Positions 8,718 to 17,975 of a stretch of 27,358 nt of DNA are shown piece after piece; the stretch's first letter is position 1; each line of letters begins with the position of its first letter. Source of the stretch: a virus; IMG/VR virus record IMGVR_UViG_3300021403_000048, positions 1 to 27,358 of that record, one strand, 5' to 3'. The notes under the pieces were generated by a model. It was not told where the DNA came from, searched no databases, and saw only the letters and a program-made list of their open reading frames with translations. The position numbers were made by a program, and so were the translations under genes.

Positions 8718-9968
8718 ATGGCAATAACTATAGTTTCAAGTCCAAGTTTATATCAACCAGTGTATAATCCATTTTATTGGAATATTACTAGTTCAAACTC
8801 ATCACAACCTAATTTTAGATTTGTTGTTGATATTTTTACTGGATCAACTGCAAGTACTTATGTTTCAAGACTAAGAATTCTTCCACGTCCAGGAGGTTCA
8901 GCTAATTGTATTGTATCTCCTGCTCGTGTTTTAGAATCTTTTATTTCATATGATATCAATGCATATTCTGCTATTGGAGGTATACCAACATCAAATGAAA
9001 TATTAAATTATACTTTGTCTTTTGGAGAAGAGTATGGTGCTACAGCAACTGGAACAACTACTTATCCTAATCTAAAACAATCAAGTGGACTTACTTGGAA
9101 TGCTGTTGTTCCTTATACTATTTTATCACCATCTGTTTTTAAATACACAGATTATGTTTTGTCTGCAGCCACATCAAACTTTTTAACAAATCAACCAAAT
9201 AATGTTTATTTCAGAAATCCTACGGATAGAGCTAGTTTAACTTTTACCAATAATGATTTGTCTGCTACAATCAGTAATACTCAATATGTAGAGATTTTTG
9301 TGTATCAGAAATCAGGAGGATCAATTTTTTATCAGATAGGTAATAATGCATTTTCTTCTACTACTGCTCCACAAAATATAATTAATCACTTTGGAGTTGG
9401 TCCTTGGAATATAAATAATGTTCCACCAGCTATGTTTGTTACTCCATTTGTAACGTCAACTTTGTTTAATTTTAATACTGACTTATACTATACAGTACAG
9501 TGTTGGTATAATGAGCTTACACCTGTTAGCAAATTACAAACTTATACGTTAGATACGTGTACTAAATATCAAACAGTTAGACTTCAGTGGTTAAATGAAT
9601 TGGGTGGATGGGATTATTTTAATTTTAATCTAATAAGTAGAAAATCTATTACAACAAATCGTTCAACTTTTAAGAAACCCCTGGCATATAATTATGTTAT
9701 TGGAGATAGAGGAACAACTGTAATTGATATGAACTCTCAAGAGAGCGTGTTAGTTAATGCTAATTATGTAAATGATGCAACCAGTATTTGGCTATCAACT
9801 TCTCTTATGAACTCAACCGAAGTTTATGAACAACTTCCTGATGGAACAATTCTGCCAGTTATTATAGATGATAATGATAAGGAAGAGTTGAAACAAATTA
9901 ATGATGGATTATTGAAGTATGAGTTTAATTATACATATGCAAATCCAGTAAATACAAAGAGAAACTAA
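8718..9968 (+). CDS. Putative distal tail/baseplate protein
   Basis: The 416-aa, beta-rich protein resembles a conserved tail-tip component of Bacteroidota phages. Recognisable stretches are NPFYWNITSSN near the N-terminus, an ILPRPGG turn, VRLQWLNELGGWDYFNF near residue 293, and TTNRSTFKKPL then GDRGTTVIDMNSQE near 320-340. It would form a ring between the tail tube and the tip protein encoded next. Its stop overlaps the next start in an AAACTAATGAGT junction, so the two are translationally coupled. No enzymatic motif is seen. Dit-like is my best guess, not a demonstrated homology. Confidence 0.6.
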   Translation: MAITIVSSPSLYQPVYNPFYWNITSSNSSQPNFRFVVDIFTGSTASTYVSRLRILPRPGGSANCIVSPARVLESFISYDINAYSAIGGIPTSNEILNYTLSFGEEYGATATGTTTYPNLKQSSGLTWNAVVPYTILSPSVFKYTDYVLSAATSNFLTNQPNNVYFRNPTDRASLTFTNNDLSATISNTQYVEIFVYQKSGGSIFYQIGNNAFSSTTAPQNIINHFGVGPWNINNVPPAMFVTPFVTSTLFNFNTDLYYTVQCWYNELTPVSKLQTYTLDTCTKYQTVRLQWLNELGGWDYFNFNLISRKSITTNRSTFKKPLAYNYVIGDRGTTVIDMNSQESVLVNANYVNDATSIWLSTSLMNSTEVYEQLPDGTILPVIIDDNDKEELKQINDGLLKYEFNYTYANPVNTKRN

Positions 9969-12688
9969 TGAGTCAAGCTAAAATAGAATTATTTTTAAGT
10001 GGTGGTAATGGTACTCAAGGAGGTCAGATTGATCTTCACGGAGATGAGCCTATAACCATTTCTATGGCTTTTAACGACATTAGAGATATCAGCGCATTAT
10101 CTACATCAGTCAGTCAACAATTCCTTGTCCCAGGGTCTTCAAACAATAATCAGTTATTCACTCAGATATTTAATATAACTAGTGATTCTACATTCGATGC
10201 TAGAAAGAAGACTCCTTCTTTTTTAATGGTTGATAGCATTCCAGTTTTAACTGGTAATCTTCAGCTTACAGATATATTTGTTGATGACCAGCAAAATATT
10301 CAATACCAGATATTACTTTTAGGAGATACTTCTTCTTTTGTAACAGCTCTAAGTGACAATTATTTAACAGATTTGAGTTTTAGTGCTCTTAATCACTATT
10401 ATGTTTACTCGGCAATAACTGATTCCTGGACATCTACTACTAAAGGATATTATTATCCTTTGATTGACTATGGATATGGATTTAACTATAATGATTTTAA
10501 TGGAGTAAATGGTATTTCAAACGTTGCACAGGTAAGTCAGTTCTTTCCAGCTACATATGCAAAGACAATATTAGATAATATTTTCCACTCAACTGGATTT
10601 ACATATTCATCTTCTATTTTTAATGGTCCTGATTTTGCTCGTACAATGATTCCTTTTAATGGATCACTTGCACTTAACGAAAGCATATCTTTCTGTACTG
10701 GAAGAACATTTATTGCTCAACTTACTGGAAATACAAGCATACTATCTAATTATTTAAACACAAATGATAATGCTAATGAGCCACCAGAATTTTCATTTAG
10801 TGCTAGTTCTGCTGTATTAAATCCCTTAGGTTTATATAGCTCATCAACTTTTAAATTTTCTGCAGATACAGCTTTTAATACCACTTTTGGTCTTAAGATG
10901 GATTTTAATAATGATATTGGTAATTATGGACCAGCTATAGATGTTACATCTATAAGTGTTAATTTTTATAGAAGTACTTATGCAGGTGGTACTGCTTATT
11001 TTGACCAGTGTACAGTACCACCTGCACCTCAAGCAAATAAGGTTCAAACTCTTTTATTTGGAACAAATTGTGACAATCCATTATCTACAAGAAACTATCC
11101 TGCTAAACCAGGTGAAACCTTTTGGGCTAATGTTAAAGTTGTAACTAATTATGCTCCTGGTGGAGGTGGTTCTATTGGTCCTGGACACGCTGTTTTTCAA
11201 TTAAGTGGTTCTTCTTATTGGTTTAATAATGTGACTTCTGAACTTGTACCTGGACAGTTGGTTGATTACGATATTTTTATTCCTCAGAAAATTAAGCAAT
11301 TAGATTTTGTAAATTCACTTCTTACAATGTATAATTGTTTCGTTATTCAGGATGTAAATAATCCTAAAAACATAATTCTTGAAACAAGAGATGTATTTTA
11401 TGCATCAGGAGCAACAAAAAATTGGACAAATAAATTAGATTTAAGTCAGTCAATTCAACAAAGTTTGATTTCTGAATTAAATCCTAGAAAAATAACTCTT
11501 ACTCACAAAACAGATCAGGATTATTACAATAATAATTACCAAACTGTTACAAATAGAACATATGGTGACTATATTTTTGAAATAAATAATGATTTTAATA
11601 AGGACGAACAAGTAATTTCTACAATATTTAGTCCAACACCTGTTGGATTGGTACAAGGTTATGCTGCAAGTCAGAGTACTTTTATAATTCCTATAATTGA
11701 AAAATTAGACCCAAGTAACGCAGCTGGTTATACCGCAAGTAATATCAGAATTGTTCAAAAGAGCAAGAATAATGTAATTTCTTTGCAACCATATGACTAT
11801 TGGGACTTCAATAATGTGATTCAAACAACACTTCCATACGTTGGAATGTTTGATGATCCACTTAATTCAACAAGTGATATATCTTTTGGAGCACCAAACT
11901 TCCTATATTATACAGCGAGCACAGTTACTTCAAATAACTTAGAAGGATTGTATTGGGATAAGTATCTGAGTGATATAAGTGATAAAAACAGCAAGTTAAT
12001 AACTTGTTTCTTATATCTTACACCTGCAGATATACAACAATTTGCCTGGAATGATTCTATTTACATAGAACATATTACTGATGGTGGAGGAGAATACTTC
12101 CACGTGAATAAGATTGATTATACGTGTACTTCTAATGAACCATCACGTGTAGAACTTATTAAAATAAGCAATAAATACGTTCCTAAAGCAAGTAACTCAA
12201 ACAATATTTCTATAGGTATTGGTTCAGCAGTTTCTGCTGGAATAAAAACCAACTCTCTTGTACTTGGATCAAATGCTACATTAGCTCAGAGATCAATTGT
12301 TGTTGGACAAGGAAATAATATTGGAATTAACTCTAATAATTCTTTTGTAATTGGAAATCAAAATTCAATTGGTGGAGGAGTACAAGGTAATTCTATTATA
12401 GGAGGAAGTAATAATACAATAAATGGAGCATCAAATGTATCTCTTATAGGTGTATCAAATGTAACAGCAACCACATCTAATTCTTTGGTAATACCACAGA
12501 ACCTTGTTTTTGCAAATACATCAGGAGGTACAATAGCAACAATAAATGTAACTCAATTAACTGGATCAACTCTTTGGTCTAGTTCAACAGGAGCTCATTC
12601 AGTTATTTTTGTAAATAATACTCTTCAAAACTATGTTGGAACAGCATATGGAAATATACTTGGTGGAAAAAATAACAAAATAAACTAA
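9968..12688 (+). CDS. Putative tail-tip/hub protein with C-terminal YadA-like repeats
   Basis: The first 730 residues of this 906-aa protein look like a large tail-tip structural protein of Bacteroidota phages: ISMAFNDIRDISALSTSVSQQF, KKTPSFLMVDSIPVLTGNLQLTDIFVDD, and later YYYPLIDYGYGF. From about residue 740 to the end the sequence changes to YadA-head-like repeats (SIVVGQGNNIGINSNN, FVIGNQNSIGGG, SIIGGSNNTINGASN), with a GSTLWSSSTG linker like the LWSASTG linker of the giant fibre. The protein stops in mid-repeat (NILGGKNNKIN), and the next gene resumes the same periodicity. Hub proteins are usually trimers, as are YadA heads, which fits a central spike. Tail-tip role is likely; 'hub' is inference. 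Confidence 0.62.
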   Translation: MSQAKIELFLSGGNGTQGGQIDLHGDEPITISMAFNDIRDISALSTSVSQQFLVPGSSNNNQLFTQIFNITSDSTFDARKKTPSFLMVDSIPVLTGNLQLTDIFVDDQQNIQYQILLLGDTSSFVTALSDNYLTDLSFSALNHYYVYSAITDSWTSTTKGYYYPLIDYGYGFNYNDFNGVNGISNVAQVSQFFPATYAKTILDNIFHSTGFTYSSSIFNGPDFARTMIPFNGSLALNESISFCTGRTFIAQLTGNTSILSNYLNTNDNANEPPEFSFSASSAVLNPLGLYSSSTFKFSADTAFNTTFGLKMDFNNDIGNYGPAIDVTSISVNFYRSTYAGGTAYFDQCTVPPAPQANKVQTLLFGTNCDNPLSTRNYPAKPGETFWANVKVVTNYAPGGGGSIGPGHAVFQLSGSSYWFNNVTSELVPGQLVDYDIFIPQKIKQLDFVNSLLTMYNCFVIQDVNNPKNIILETRDVFYASGATKNWTNKLDLSQSIQQSLISELNPRKITLTHKTDQDYYNNNYQTVTNRTYGDYIFEINNDFNKDEQVISTIFSPTPVGLVQGYAASQSTFIIPIIEKLDPSNAAGYTASNIRIVQKSKNNVISLQPYDYWDFNNVIQTTLPYVGMFDDPLNSTSDISFGAPNFLYYTASTVTSNNLEGLYWDKYLSDISDKNSKLITCFLYLTPADIQQFAWNDSIYIEHITDGGGEYFHVNKIDYTCTSNEPSRVELIKISNKYVPKASNSNNISIGIGSAVSAGIKTNSLVLGSNATLAQRSIVVGQGNNIGINSNNSFVIGNQNSIGGGVQGNSIIGGSNNTINGASNVSLIGVSNVTATTSNSLVIPQNLVFANTSGGTIATINVTQLTGSTLWSSSTGAHSVIFVNNTLQNYVGTAYGNILGGKNNKIN

Positions 12689-13599
12689 TGAGTAAATACG
12701 GATTTATAGGTAATGGAAATGGTAATAGTGCTACCACTTATTCTTATGCTTCAGTTTTAAATGGAAATTTAAACTTGGCATCAAGTTATTTTTCTTTTAT
12801 AGGAGGAGGATATAAAAACTATATACGACCAGGTAATGGAAGTGGATATGGAGTAATTGTTAATGGTAGAAATAATATTAGCGAACCAAGTTGTTTTGTT
12901 GGTACTGGTAGTTATAATTCTGCAACAACAGTATCTGGTTCTGTAGGAGCTTCAGTATTAAATGGAAATAGTAATTGGGCTGCTGGTAGTTTTAACTCTA
13001 TATTAAATGGTAAAAAGAATGTTGTTTTAGATAACTATTCTATAATTGGAAATGGATATAATAATAAAATATCTTCTGTTTATACACATCATTCTTTTAT
13101 AGGAACAGGAGTTAATAATCAAATAACACCTGGTGTAGCAACAATATCGTTTCACAGTAGCGTATTAAATGGATATGCAAACACATTAAATTTAGGTCAG
13201 TTCTCAACAATATTAAATGGACAGAACAACAATATAAATAACTGTAAGGGTAGTGCAATTTTAGGAGGAAGTGGAAATACAATTTCTGGATCACATTCCT
13301 CCATATTGGCTGGTACAGGAATTACATCTTCTTTAAATGATACAGCTATTGCACAAAATTTTGGTGTTGTAACAAGTGGACATAATCCAAGTGCTGGTCA
13401 AGGAGTTTTGGTAGCTGGATCATTAACTATTACAACAAATGTTGCAACTGTCAATTCATTAGTTTTTTGCCAAAGACTTTCTGGTGGTATAAATCAGGGA
13501 TTTCTTGTTGTAAATAATTTTGGTGGTTCATTTACAGTATCAAGTTCTAATGGTTTAGATACAGGTACTTTTAACTGGTGGGTATTAAATCCAGCTTAA
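12688..13599 (+). CDS. YadA-head-like repeat adhesin
   Basis: Almost all of this 303-aa protein is beta-roll repeats (FIGGGYKNYI, VIVNGRNNIS, SILNGKKNVV, SIIGNGYNNKIS, AILGGSGNTISG) from residue 4 to about 215. The last 85 residues form a cap ending NWWVLNPA, like C-terminal caps of other phage fibres. It begins in the stop codon of the preceding tail-tip gene (AAACTAATGAGT), the same junction used at 9968. It continues the repeat periodicity of that protein's C-terminus, so the pair may derive from one split gene. It probably forms a tip fibre or spike with that protein. No enzyme motif is seen. Confidence 0.72.
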   Translation: MSKYGFIGNGNGNSATTYSYASVLNGNLNLASSYFSFIGGGYKNYIRPGNGSGYGVIVNGRNNISEPSCFVGTGSYNSATTVSGSVGASVLNGNSNWAAGSFNSILNGKKNVVLDNYSIIGNGYNNKISSVYTHHSFIGTGVNNQITPGVATISFHSSVLNGYANTLNLGQFSTILNGQNNNINNCKGSAILGGSGNTISGSHSSILAGTGITSSLNDTAIAQNFGVVTSGHNPSAGQGVLVAGSLTITTNVATVNSLVFCQRLSGGINQGFLVVNNFGGSFTVSSSNGLDTGTFNWWVLNPA

Positions 13600-13612
13600 T
13601 TAATAAAAATAA

Positions 13613-13621
13613 CTATTTATA
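13613..13621 (+). promoter_or_regulatory. CTATTTATA motif before GIY-YIG gene
   Basis: CTATTTATA lies 21 nt before the GIY-YIG ATG, after AATAAAAATAA. It belongs to the recurrent C(A/T)ATTTATA set seen before several plus-strand genes. Confidence 0.4.
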
Positions 13622-13642
13622 TAGCGTACAATAACAACAACA

Positions 13643-14110
13643 ATGGCTGACGAAAAGATTTACTACATATATTTTCACATTAATCCTCTTAAAAATGAAG
13701 TTTTTTATGTTGGAAAAGGAAAAGGAAAAGACAAAAGAGCTTATTCTAAACAAGGTAGAAATAAATACTGGAATAATACTGTTAATAAGTATGGTTTAAT
13801 AGTTAATTTAATTGAAACAGGATTAACTAATGAAGAGGCTAAAGAAAGAGAAATATTTTATATAAATAAATTAGGAAGAAAAGACCTTGGTACTGGAAGT
13901 TTAGTTAATATGGTTATTGGTGGAGAAGGAGGAAATGGTAGAAAGAAAAAATATCATACAGAAGAAGAAAGAATAAAAGCATACAAAGAACATAAAAAGA
14001 AATATATTAGACCTGCTCACGTAATAGAAAATGGGAAGAGAATGAATATCATATATAAAAAAAGAGAACGTGAAAGAATTAAACAAGAAAGACTAACAAT
14101 GATATTCTAA
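13643..14110 (+). CDS. GIY-YIG homing endonuclease
   Basis: The 155-aa protein has the GIY-YIG nuclease fold: YYIY at residues 7-10 standing for GIY, FYVGKG at 21-26 for YIG, an Arg at 32 as the likely catalytic Arg, Glu 70 in EREIFYI as the metal ligand, and the Asn of LVNMVIGGEGG at about 89. The Lys/Arg-rich C-terminus (residues 100-155) is suited to DNA binding. Enzymes of this kind cut DNA lacking their gene and spread by repair. It sits alone between adhesin and tape measure, where virion genes are expected, which fits an inserted mobile gene. It ends 5 nt before the tape measure gene. Confidence 0.85.
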   Translation: MADEKIYYIYFHINPLKNEVFYVGKGKGKDKRAYSKQGRNKYWNNTVNKYGLIVNLIETGLTNEEAKEREIFYINKLGRKDLGTGSLVNMVIGGEGGNGRKKKYHTEEERIKAYKEHKKKYIRPAHVIENGKRMNIIYKKRERERIKQERLTMIF

Positions 14111-14115
14111 ATAAT

Positions 14116-16329
14116 ATGGATGAGAAGAAAAAAATAGATGTAGACGTAAATGTAAATGTTACTGGAAAAGATAGCATTGATTCCACCAAAGAATCCCTAG
14201 AGGGACTTGCTGGTAGTGGAAAAAAATTGCCTGGTGTTTTCGGTGAGGTTGCTGAGGGTGCTATTGGTCTTGCTGAAGGCATAGGATCAGCTACTAAAGC
14301 AGCACTTGCTTTTATGGCAACTCCTATTGGTCTTGTTCTAGGTGCTCTTGCAGTTGCTATAGGATCGGTTAAAGCCGCATTTGAATCATCAGAAGAAGGA
14401 CAGAACAAATTTGCTAAAATTATGTCTGTCATCGGTTCTGTTGTACAGAAGGTAATAGATGTATTTGCACAAATAGGTGATATCATTATTGATGCATTCG
14501 AACATCCAGTTGAGTACATAAAGAAATTTGCTGAATTAATTAAGCAAAACGTAATCAATAGATTTGAGGGTCTTCTTGAATTAATTCCTAATTTGGGTAA
14601 AGCTGTATCTGAACTCTTCCACGGTAACTTTAAAGAAGCAGGTAAAATAGCCACAGATTCCCTGGCTAAAGTATCTCTTGGTGTAGATCACGTTACAGAT
14701 AGAATAGAGGCTGCTGCAGCTGCTGCAAAGAAGTGGGGTGAAGATGTTAAGGTTGCTGCTGATAGAGCTGCTAAGGTAGCTGATATGAGGGCTAAGGCAG
14801 AAAAAGAAGAGAGAGAATTCAGTGGAAAGAAACTTGAACTTGAAGCAAAGATTGCCAAGCTCAGAGAGGATATGGCGGACAAAGACAATTTCTCTGCCTC
14901 TGAAAGAAAGAAATTTGCTAAGGAAGCACTGTCATTAGACGAAGAATTATTTGCTGAGGAAAAGAAACTTGCAGATCAGAGAAAAGAAGCAACACACCTT
15001 GAACTTGATTGGAGAAAGGCTAGTGGAAAGCTTAATAAAGAACAATTAAAACAACTTCAGGAAGTAGATGATAAATCTACTGAAGTAGATATTGAACGTG
15101 CTAAGAGCGGAAAAACTCTGACAAAAGCACTTTTAGGAACAGAAAGAGAAATTAGAGCTGCTGAGAAAGCGGCTGCAGCTGAAAAAGCAAAAGAAGCAAA
15201 AGAGTATGCAAAAACCATTAAAGACCTCAATAAAAAGGAACTTAAAGGTGAACAGGAAGTTTCTAAAGGAGTTTTAACAGAGCTTGATAAAAAGAAACAA
15301 GCAGTTCAAGATGCATATGATAATGATTCAGCTGCTCTTCAAGACTTATTGGATAATAATAAGATAAAACAAGCTGACTTTGATAAGTTTTCTCTTGCTT
15401 TAGAAAAGAAAAGACTTGGTGAAGTAGCAATTCTTGAAAAGGAAGCTAAAGACAAGTACGATAAAGAAAAGAGAGAGTACGAAAAGAAAAAAGAATTAGA
15501 ATCACTTGAGACAGAGAAGGCTACGCTTCAGGCTAAAACAGATTTAGCTATACTTGCGGCTAAAGATGATGCACTTAAGATTCTGGAGATAAAAGATCAG
15601 GAATTAAAAGATGAATATTTTCTAGCTGTTGAAGCGGCTATTGCCAAAGGAGAAGATATAAGTAAGATTGACCTTGAATACCAGGCAAAATTACAGAAAA
15701 ATGCTGAAGAAACAGCCAAGAAGAAGAAGGAAATAGCTAAACAAGAGGCTGAAGGAGAGAAAGCAATAGCTTCAGAGCTTGAATCAAGCCTTCAGGGGTT
15801 ATCAGACATCACATTTGATGTAATGAACAGCAACCTTAAGAAGGGTTCTGCTGAGCAATTGGCTGCTGCTAAGAAGCAATTTAAGATTAACAAGGCACTT
15901 TCCTTGACTTCTGCCATCATAACTGGTGTAGAAGGTGCTATGAATGCCTATACAAGTGCTGCTGCTATCCCTGTAATAGGTTGGATAGCTGGTCCTATAG
16001 CCGCAATTGCTGCTGGTATAGCTGCTGCAGCCAACGTAGCCAAGATATCTTCACAACAGTTCAGTGAAACAGGAGGAGCATCGGGTGGTGGAGCTTCTGG
16101 AGCACGTGGTGCCAATCCTTTGGGAGCATTAACAAGCGCTCAGTCTATGATTGCTCCTACTCTAACAAAAGTTGGTAATAAAAATACCAATATGCCAACA
16201 GGAGGAGCTACTGGTAAGGGTGGAATAAATACAAAACCACAACCTATTAAAGCAATTGTTGTAAGTACTGATATGACCAAGCAACAGAATAGTGATGCAG
16301 CAGTTCAGAGAAGAGCCAAGATAAGATAA
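14116..16329 (+). CDS. Tape measure protein
   Basis: The 737-aa protein sets tail length and may help DNA enter the cell. Residues 62-88 are hydrophobic (LAFMATPIGLVLGALAVAIG), and a second hydrophobic stretch lies at about 612-645 (IPVIGWIAGPIAAIAAGIAAAANVAKI). The middle (about 195-540) is a long Ala/Lys/Glu-rich coiled coil. The C-terminus is Gly-rich and loose. This architecture and the neighbouring tail assembly chaperone support the call. At about 1.5 Angstrom per residue the tail would be near 110 nm, typical of a siphovirus. Its position before, not after, the chaperone is unusual. Confidence 0.88.
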   Translation: MDEKKKIDVDVNVNVTGKDSIDSTKESLEGLAGSGKKLPGVFGEVAEGAIGLAEGIGSATKAALAFMATPIGLVLGALAVAIGSVKAAFESSEEGQNKFAKIMSVIGSVVQKVIDVFAQIGDIIIDAFEHPVEYIKKFAELIKQNVINRFEGLLELIPNLGKAVSELFHGNFKEAGKIATDSLAKVSLGVDHVTDRIEAAAAAAKKWGEDVKVAADRAAKVADMRAKAEKEEREFSGKKLELEAKIAKLREDMADKDNFSASERKKFAKEALSLDEELFAEEKKLADQRKEATHLELDWRKASGKLNKEQLKQLQEVDDKSTEVDIERAKSGKTLTKALLGTEREIRAAEKAAAAEKAKEAKEYAKTIKDLNKKELKGEQEVSKGVLTELDKKKQAVQDAYDNDSAALQDLLDNNKIKQADFDKFSLALEKKRLGEVAILEKEAKDKYDKEKREYEKKKELESLETEKATLQAKTDLAILAAKDDALKILEIKDQELKDEYFLAVEAAIAKGEDISKIDLEYQAKLQKNAEETAKKKKEIAKQEAEGEKAIASELESSLQGLSDITFDVMNSNLKKGSAEQLAAAKKQFKINKALSLTSAIITGVEGAMNAYTSAAAIPVIGWIAGPIAAIAAGIAAAANVAKISSQQFSETGGASGGGASGARGANPLGALTSAQSMIAPTLTKVGNKNTNMPTGGATGKGGINTKPQPIKAIVVSTDMTKQQNSDAAVQRRAKIR

Positions 16330-16342
16330 TACTTTTAAAACA

Positions 16343-16366
16343 CATATTTATAAATAAAAATTATGA
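16343..16366 (+). promoter_or_regulatory. CATATTTATAAATAAA element before chaperone gene
   Basis: A 24-nt block running from CATATTTATA through the start codon is identical to the block at 20985-21008 before the portal gene, though the genes are unrelated. It also contains TATAAATA, the T4 late promoter core. It is likely a promoter joined to an A-rich translation start. Confidence 0.5.
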
Positions 16367-17037
16367 GAACAATAAAAATAGATGGAGTGAAATATAAAGT
16401 CCCAACAACCTGGGACGATCTTACTCTTGAAAAATTTAATGGACTTAGATCATTAGAAGATGCTCGTACATCTGGTAAGATTACAGATGGAGTTGAATTT
16501 ATGAATCAATTTGTTGCGGTATTAACTGGAATAGAAGGGGATACTCTACTTAAATTAACAGAGGATGAGTTGGAAAAAATTTCAAACTTGTTATCTGAGA
16601 TAGTTAAAAAACCAATTTCTTCTTTCAAAGAACAGTGTGTTGTTTTAGATGGTGTTCCTTATGCTTTTGATTTGGATTCAAAACTTATGACAAGAGGAAT
16701 GTTTATTGACTCAGAGAATATTACAAGAGGAGTTAATATATGGGATGTGGCACATAAGGTAACAGCAATGTTCCTGCGTCCTATGTCGGTTAAAGATTAT
16801 CTTTTATACAGAGCAAAAAAAATGCTTAAAATGAAGGTTACTTTTAAGGATTTTCCTGTTAAAAAATATGACTACTCTTCTATGGAAAACAGAGCAGAGA
16901 TATTTAGCAAAAAACTTCCGATGACTGCGGTTTATGCTGTTATAACTTTTTTTTTGCTTTTAAAGAAGGTCTCCAACGTGACTTCCCAATCCTCTATCCA
17001 AAACAACGAGAATCAAGAGAAGATGATGGTGGAGTAA
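16363..17037 (+). CDS. Tail assembly chaperone, zero-frame product
   Basis: The 224-aa protein has features I associate with tail assembly chaperones of Bacteroidota phages: VPTTWDDLTLEKFNGL near the N-terminus, a helical body, IWDVAHKVTAMFLRPMSVKDYL in the middle, and AVYAVITFF near the end. Such proteins bind the tape measure and recruit tube subunits, and are often made in a short and a frameshifted long form. Here a T9 run at 16947-16955 lies in the last conserved segment. After it the zero frame reads a low-complexity tail (LLLKKVSNVTSQSS), while the -1 frame stays open for another 100 codons. It lies next to the tape measure gene as expected. Confidence 0.7.
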   Translation: MRTIKIDGVKYKVPTTWDDLTLEKFNGLRSLEDARTSGKITDGVEFMNQFVAVLTGIEGDTLLKLTEDELEKISNLLSEIVKKPISSFKEQCVVLDGVPYAFDLDSKLMTRGMFIDSENITRGVNIWDVAHKVTAMFLRPMSVKDYLLYRAKKMLKMKVTFKDFPVKKYDYSSMENRAEIFSKKLPMTAVYAVITFFLLLKKVSNVTSQSSIQNNENQEKMMVE

Positions 17038-17246
17038 AAACAACAAAGAAATATATCAAGACAGAGACTGAAGAATTTAATGATACCTGGTATTGGTTTG
17101 AGACTCTTTTTGAGATGGCAGGAGAAGATTTGAGTAGAATGGATGAAGTAGCAGGAGAAAATTTGTATTCAATGCTTAACTTTTTACAGTACAAAATACA
17201 GAAGTCTCAATTACAAAATTATTTAGATAAGAAAAACAACAAATAA
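16945..17246 (+). CDS. Tail assembly chaperone -1 frameshift extension
   Basis: This open frame has no start of its own. It is entered by a -1 shift on T9 (slippery T-TTT-TTT, 16947-16953) near the end of the chaperone gene. It reads FFFAFKEGLQRDFPILYP, then a charged region, then TWYWFETLFEMAGEDLSRMDE and NLYSMLNFLQYKIQKSQLQ, stopping at TAA 17244-17246. The combined product would be 294 aa. The segment fills an otherwise empty 220-nt gap and reads as normal protein, so it is almost surely translated. Ribosomal frameshifting, polymerase slippage or a missed T in the homopolymer would each explain it. Confidence 0.72.
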
Positions 17247-17257
17247 ACAACAAAAAT

Positions 17258-17944
17258 ATGCAAGATAATAATGAACCAAAAAAGTTAGCCTGTTACAGAC
17301 TTCTTATTGACGAGAATGATGATACAGAAGTAAATTATATTTCTATGGTGGAGGACCCAGCTATTAAAATAGACTGGTTTGCATTTTCTAATGGAGATGT
17401 AAAACCAAAGGAACAAGAGTTTAAATTTAAGACTCTAAATAAGGAACACGCTGAGAAAAGAATGATTTCTGGTGTTTTTATGGTTCCTGATAAACCTATT
17501 TATCGTGTAGACAAAGAAAGTGGAGAAGAATATTTTGTGATGTTTACAGCCGATGATATAGAAAGAGCTAGAAATAAGTTTATGAAATCACGTTATAATA
17601 ATCAGATAGATACTGAGCATAACGAGATAGCAAATGGATGTTACCTGGTTGACACCTGGATTCTACGTGATGAAGATTCTAACCCTGTTAAGAAATATGG
17701 TTTTGAAAATATTCCTGTAGGTGCCTGGGTGGGAACAATCAAGGTTGATGACGATGCGATCTGGAACGATTTCATTAAAACAGGTAAAATTAAGGGTTTT
17801 TCTGTATCTGGAATGTTTAAATTCGGAAAAAAGTCACTTATTAATACGTTCAAAGATGAAAAAACACCTCATACATTCACAGCTGAGGAACTTAAATTCA
17901 TAAGTGATATAGCTGATTTTCTTCTGGATGACGAAAATATTTAA
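17258..17944 (+). CDS. Prohead protease, XkdF-like
   Basis: The 228-aa protein matches the XkdF-type serine protease family (Peptidase_S78_2) that cleaves scaffold and capsid during head maturation. Its N-terminus has YISMVEDPAIKIDWFAF, typical of the family. The catalytic His is in IDTEHN (His 121). The nucleophile Ser is in KGFSVSG (Ser 182 most likely), preceded by VGAWVGTIKVDDDAIW. Length is usual. It is followed by the scaffold-like and capsid genes, as in most phages with separate protease and scaffold. Confidence 0.85.
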   Translation: MQDNNEPKKLACYRLLIDENDDTEVNYISMVEDPAIKIDWFAFSNGDVKPKEQEFKFKTLNKEHAEKRMISGVFMVPDKPIYRVDKESGEEYFVMFTADDIERARNKFMKSRYNNQIDTEHNEIANGCYLVDTWILRDEDSNPVKKYGFENIPVGAWVGTIKVDDDAIWNDFIKTGKIKGFSVSGMFKFGKKSLINTFKDEKTPHTFTAEELKFISDIADFLLDDENI

Positions 17945-17975
17945 AGAATTTTACCTACAAAACAAAAAAAACACT

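Noticed and set aside
14079-14654. 191-aa minus-strand open frame opposite the tape measure gene
   Set aside because: It is antisense to the clear tape measure gene, has a Ser/Ala-rich composition expected from the complement of Lys/Glu/Ala codons, and lacks an A-rich start context.
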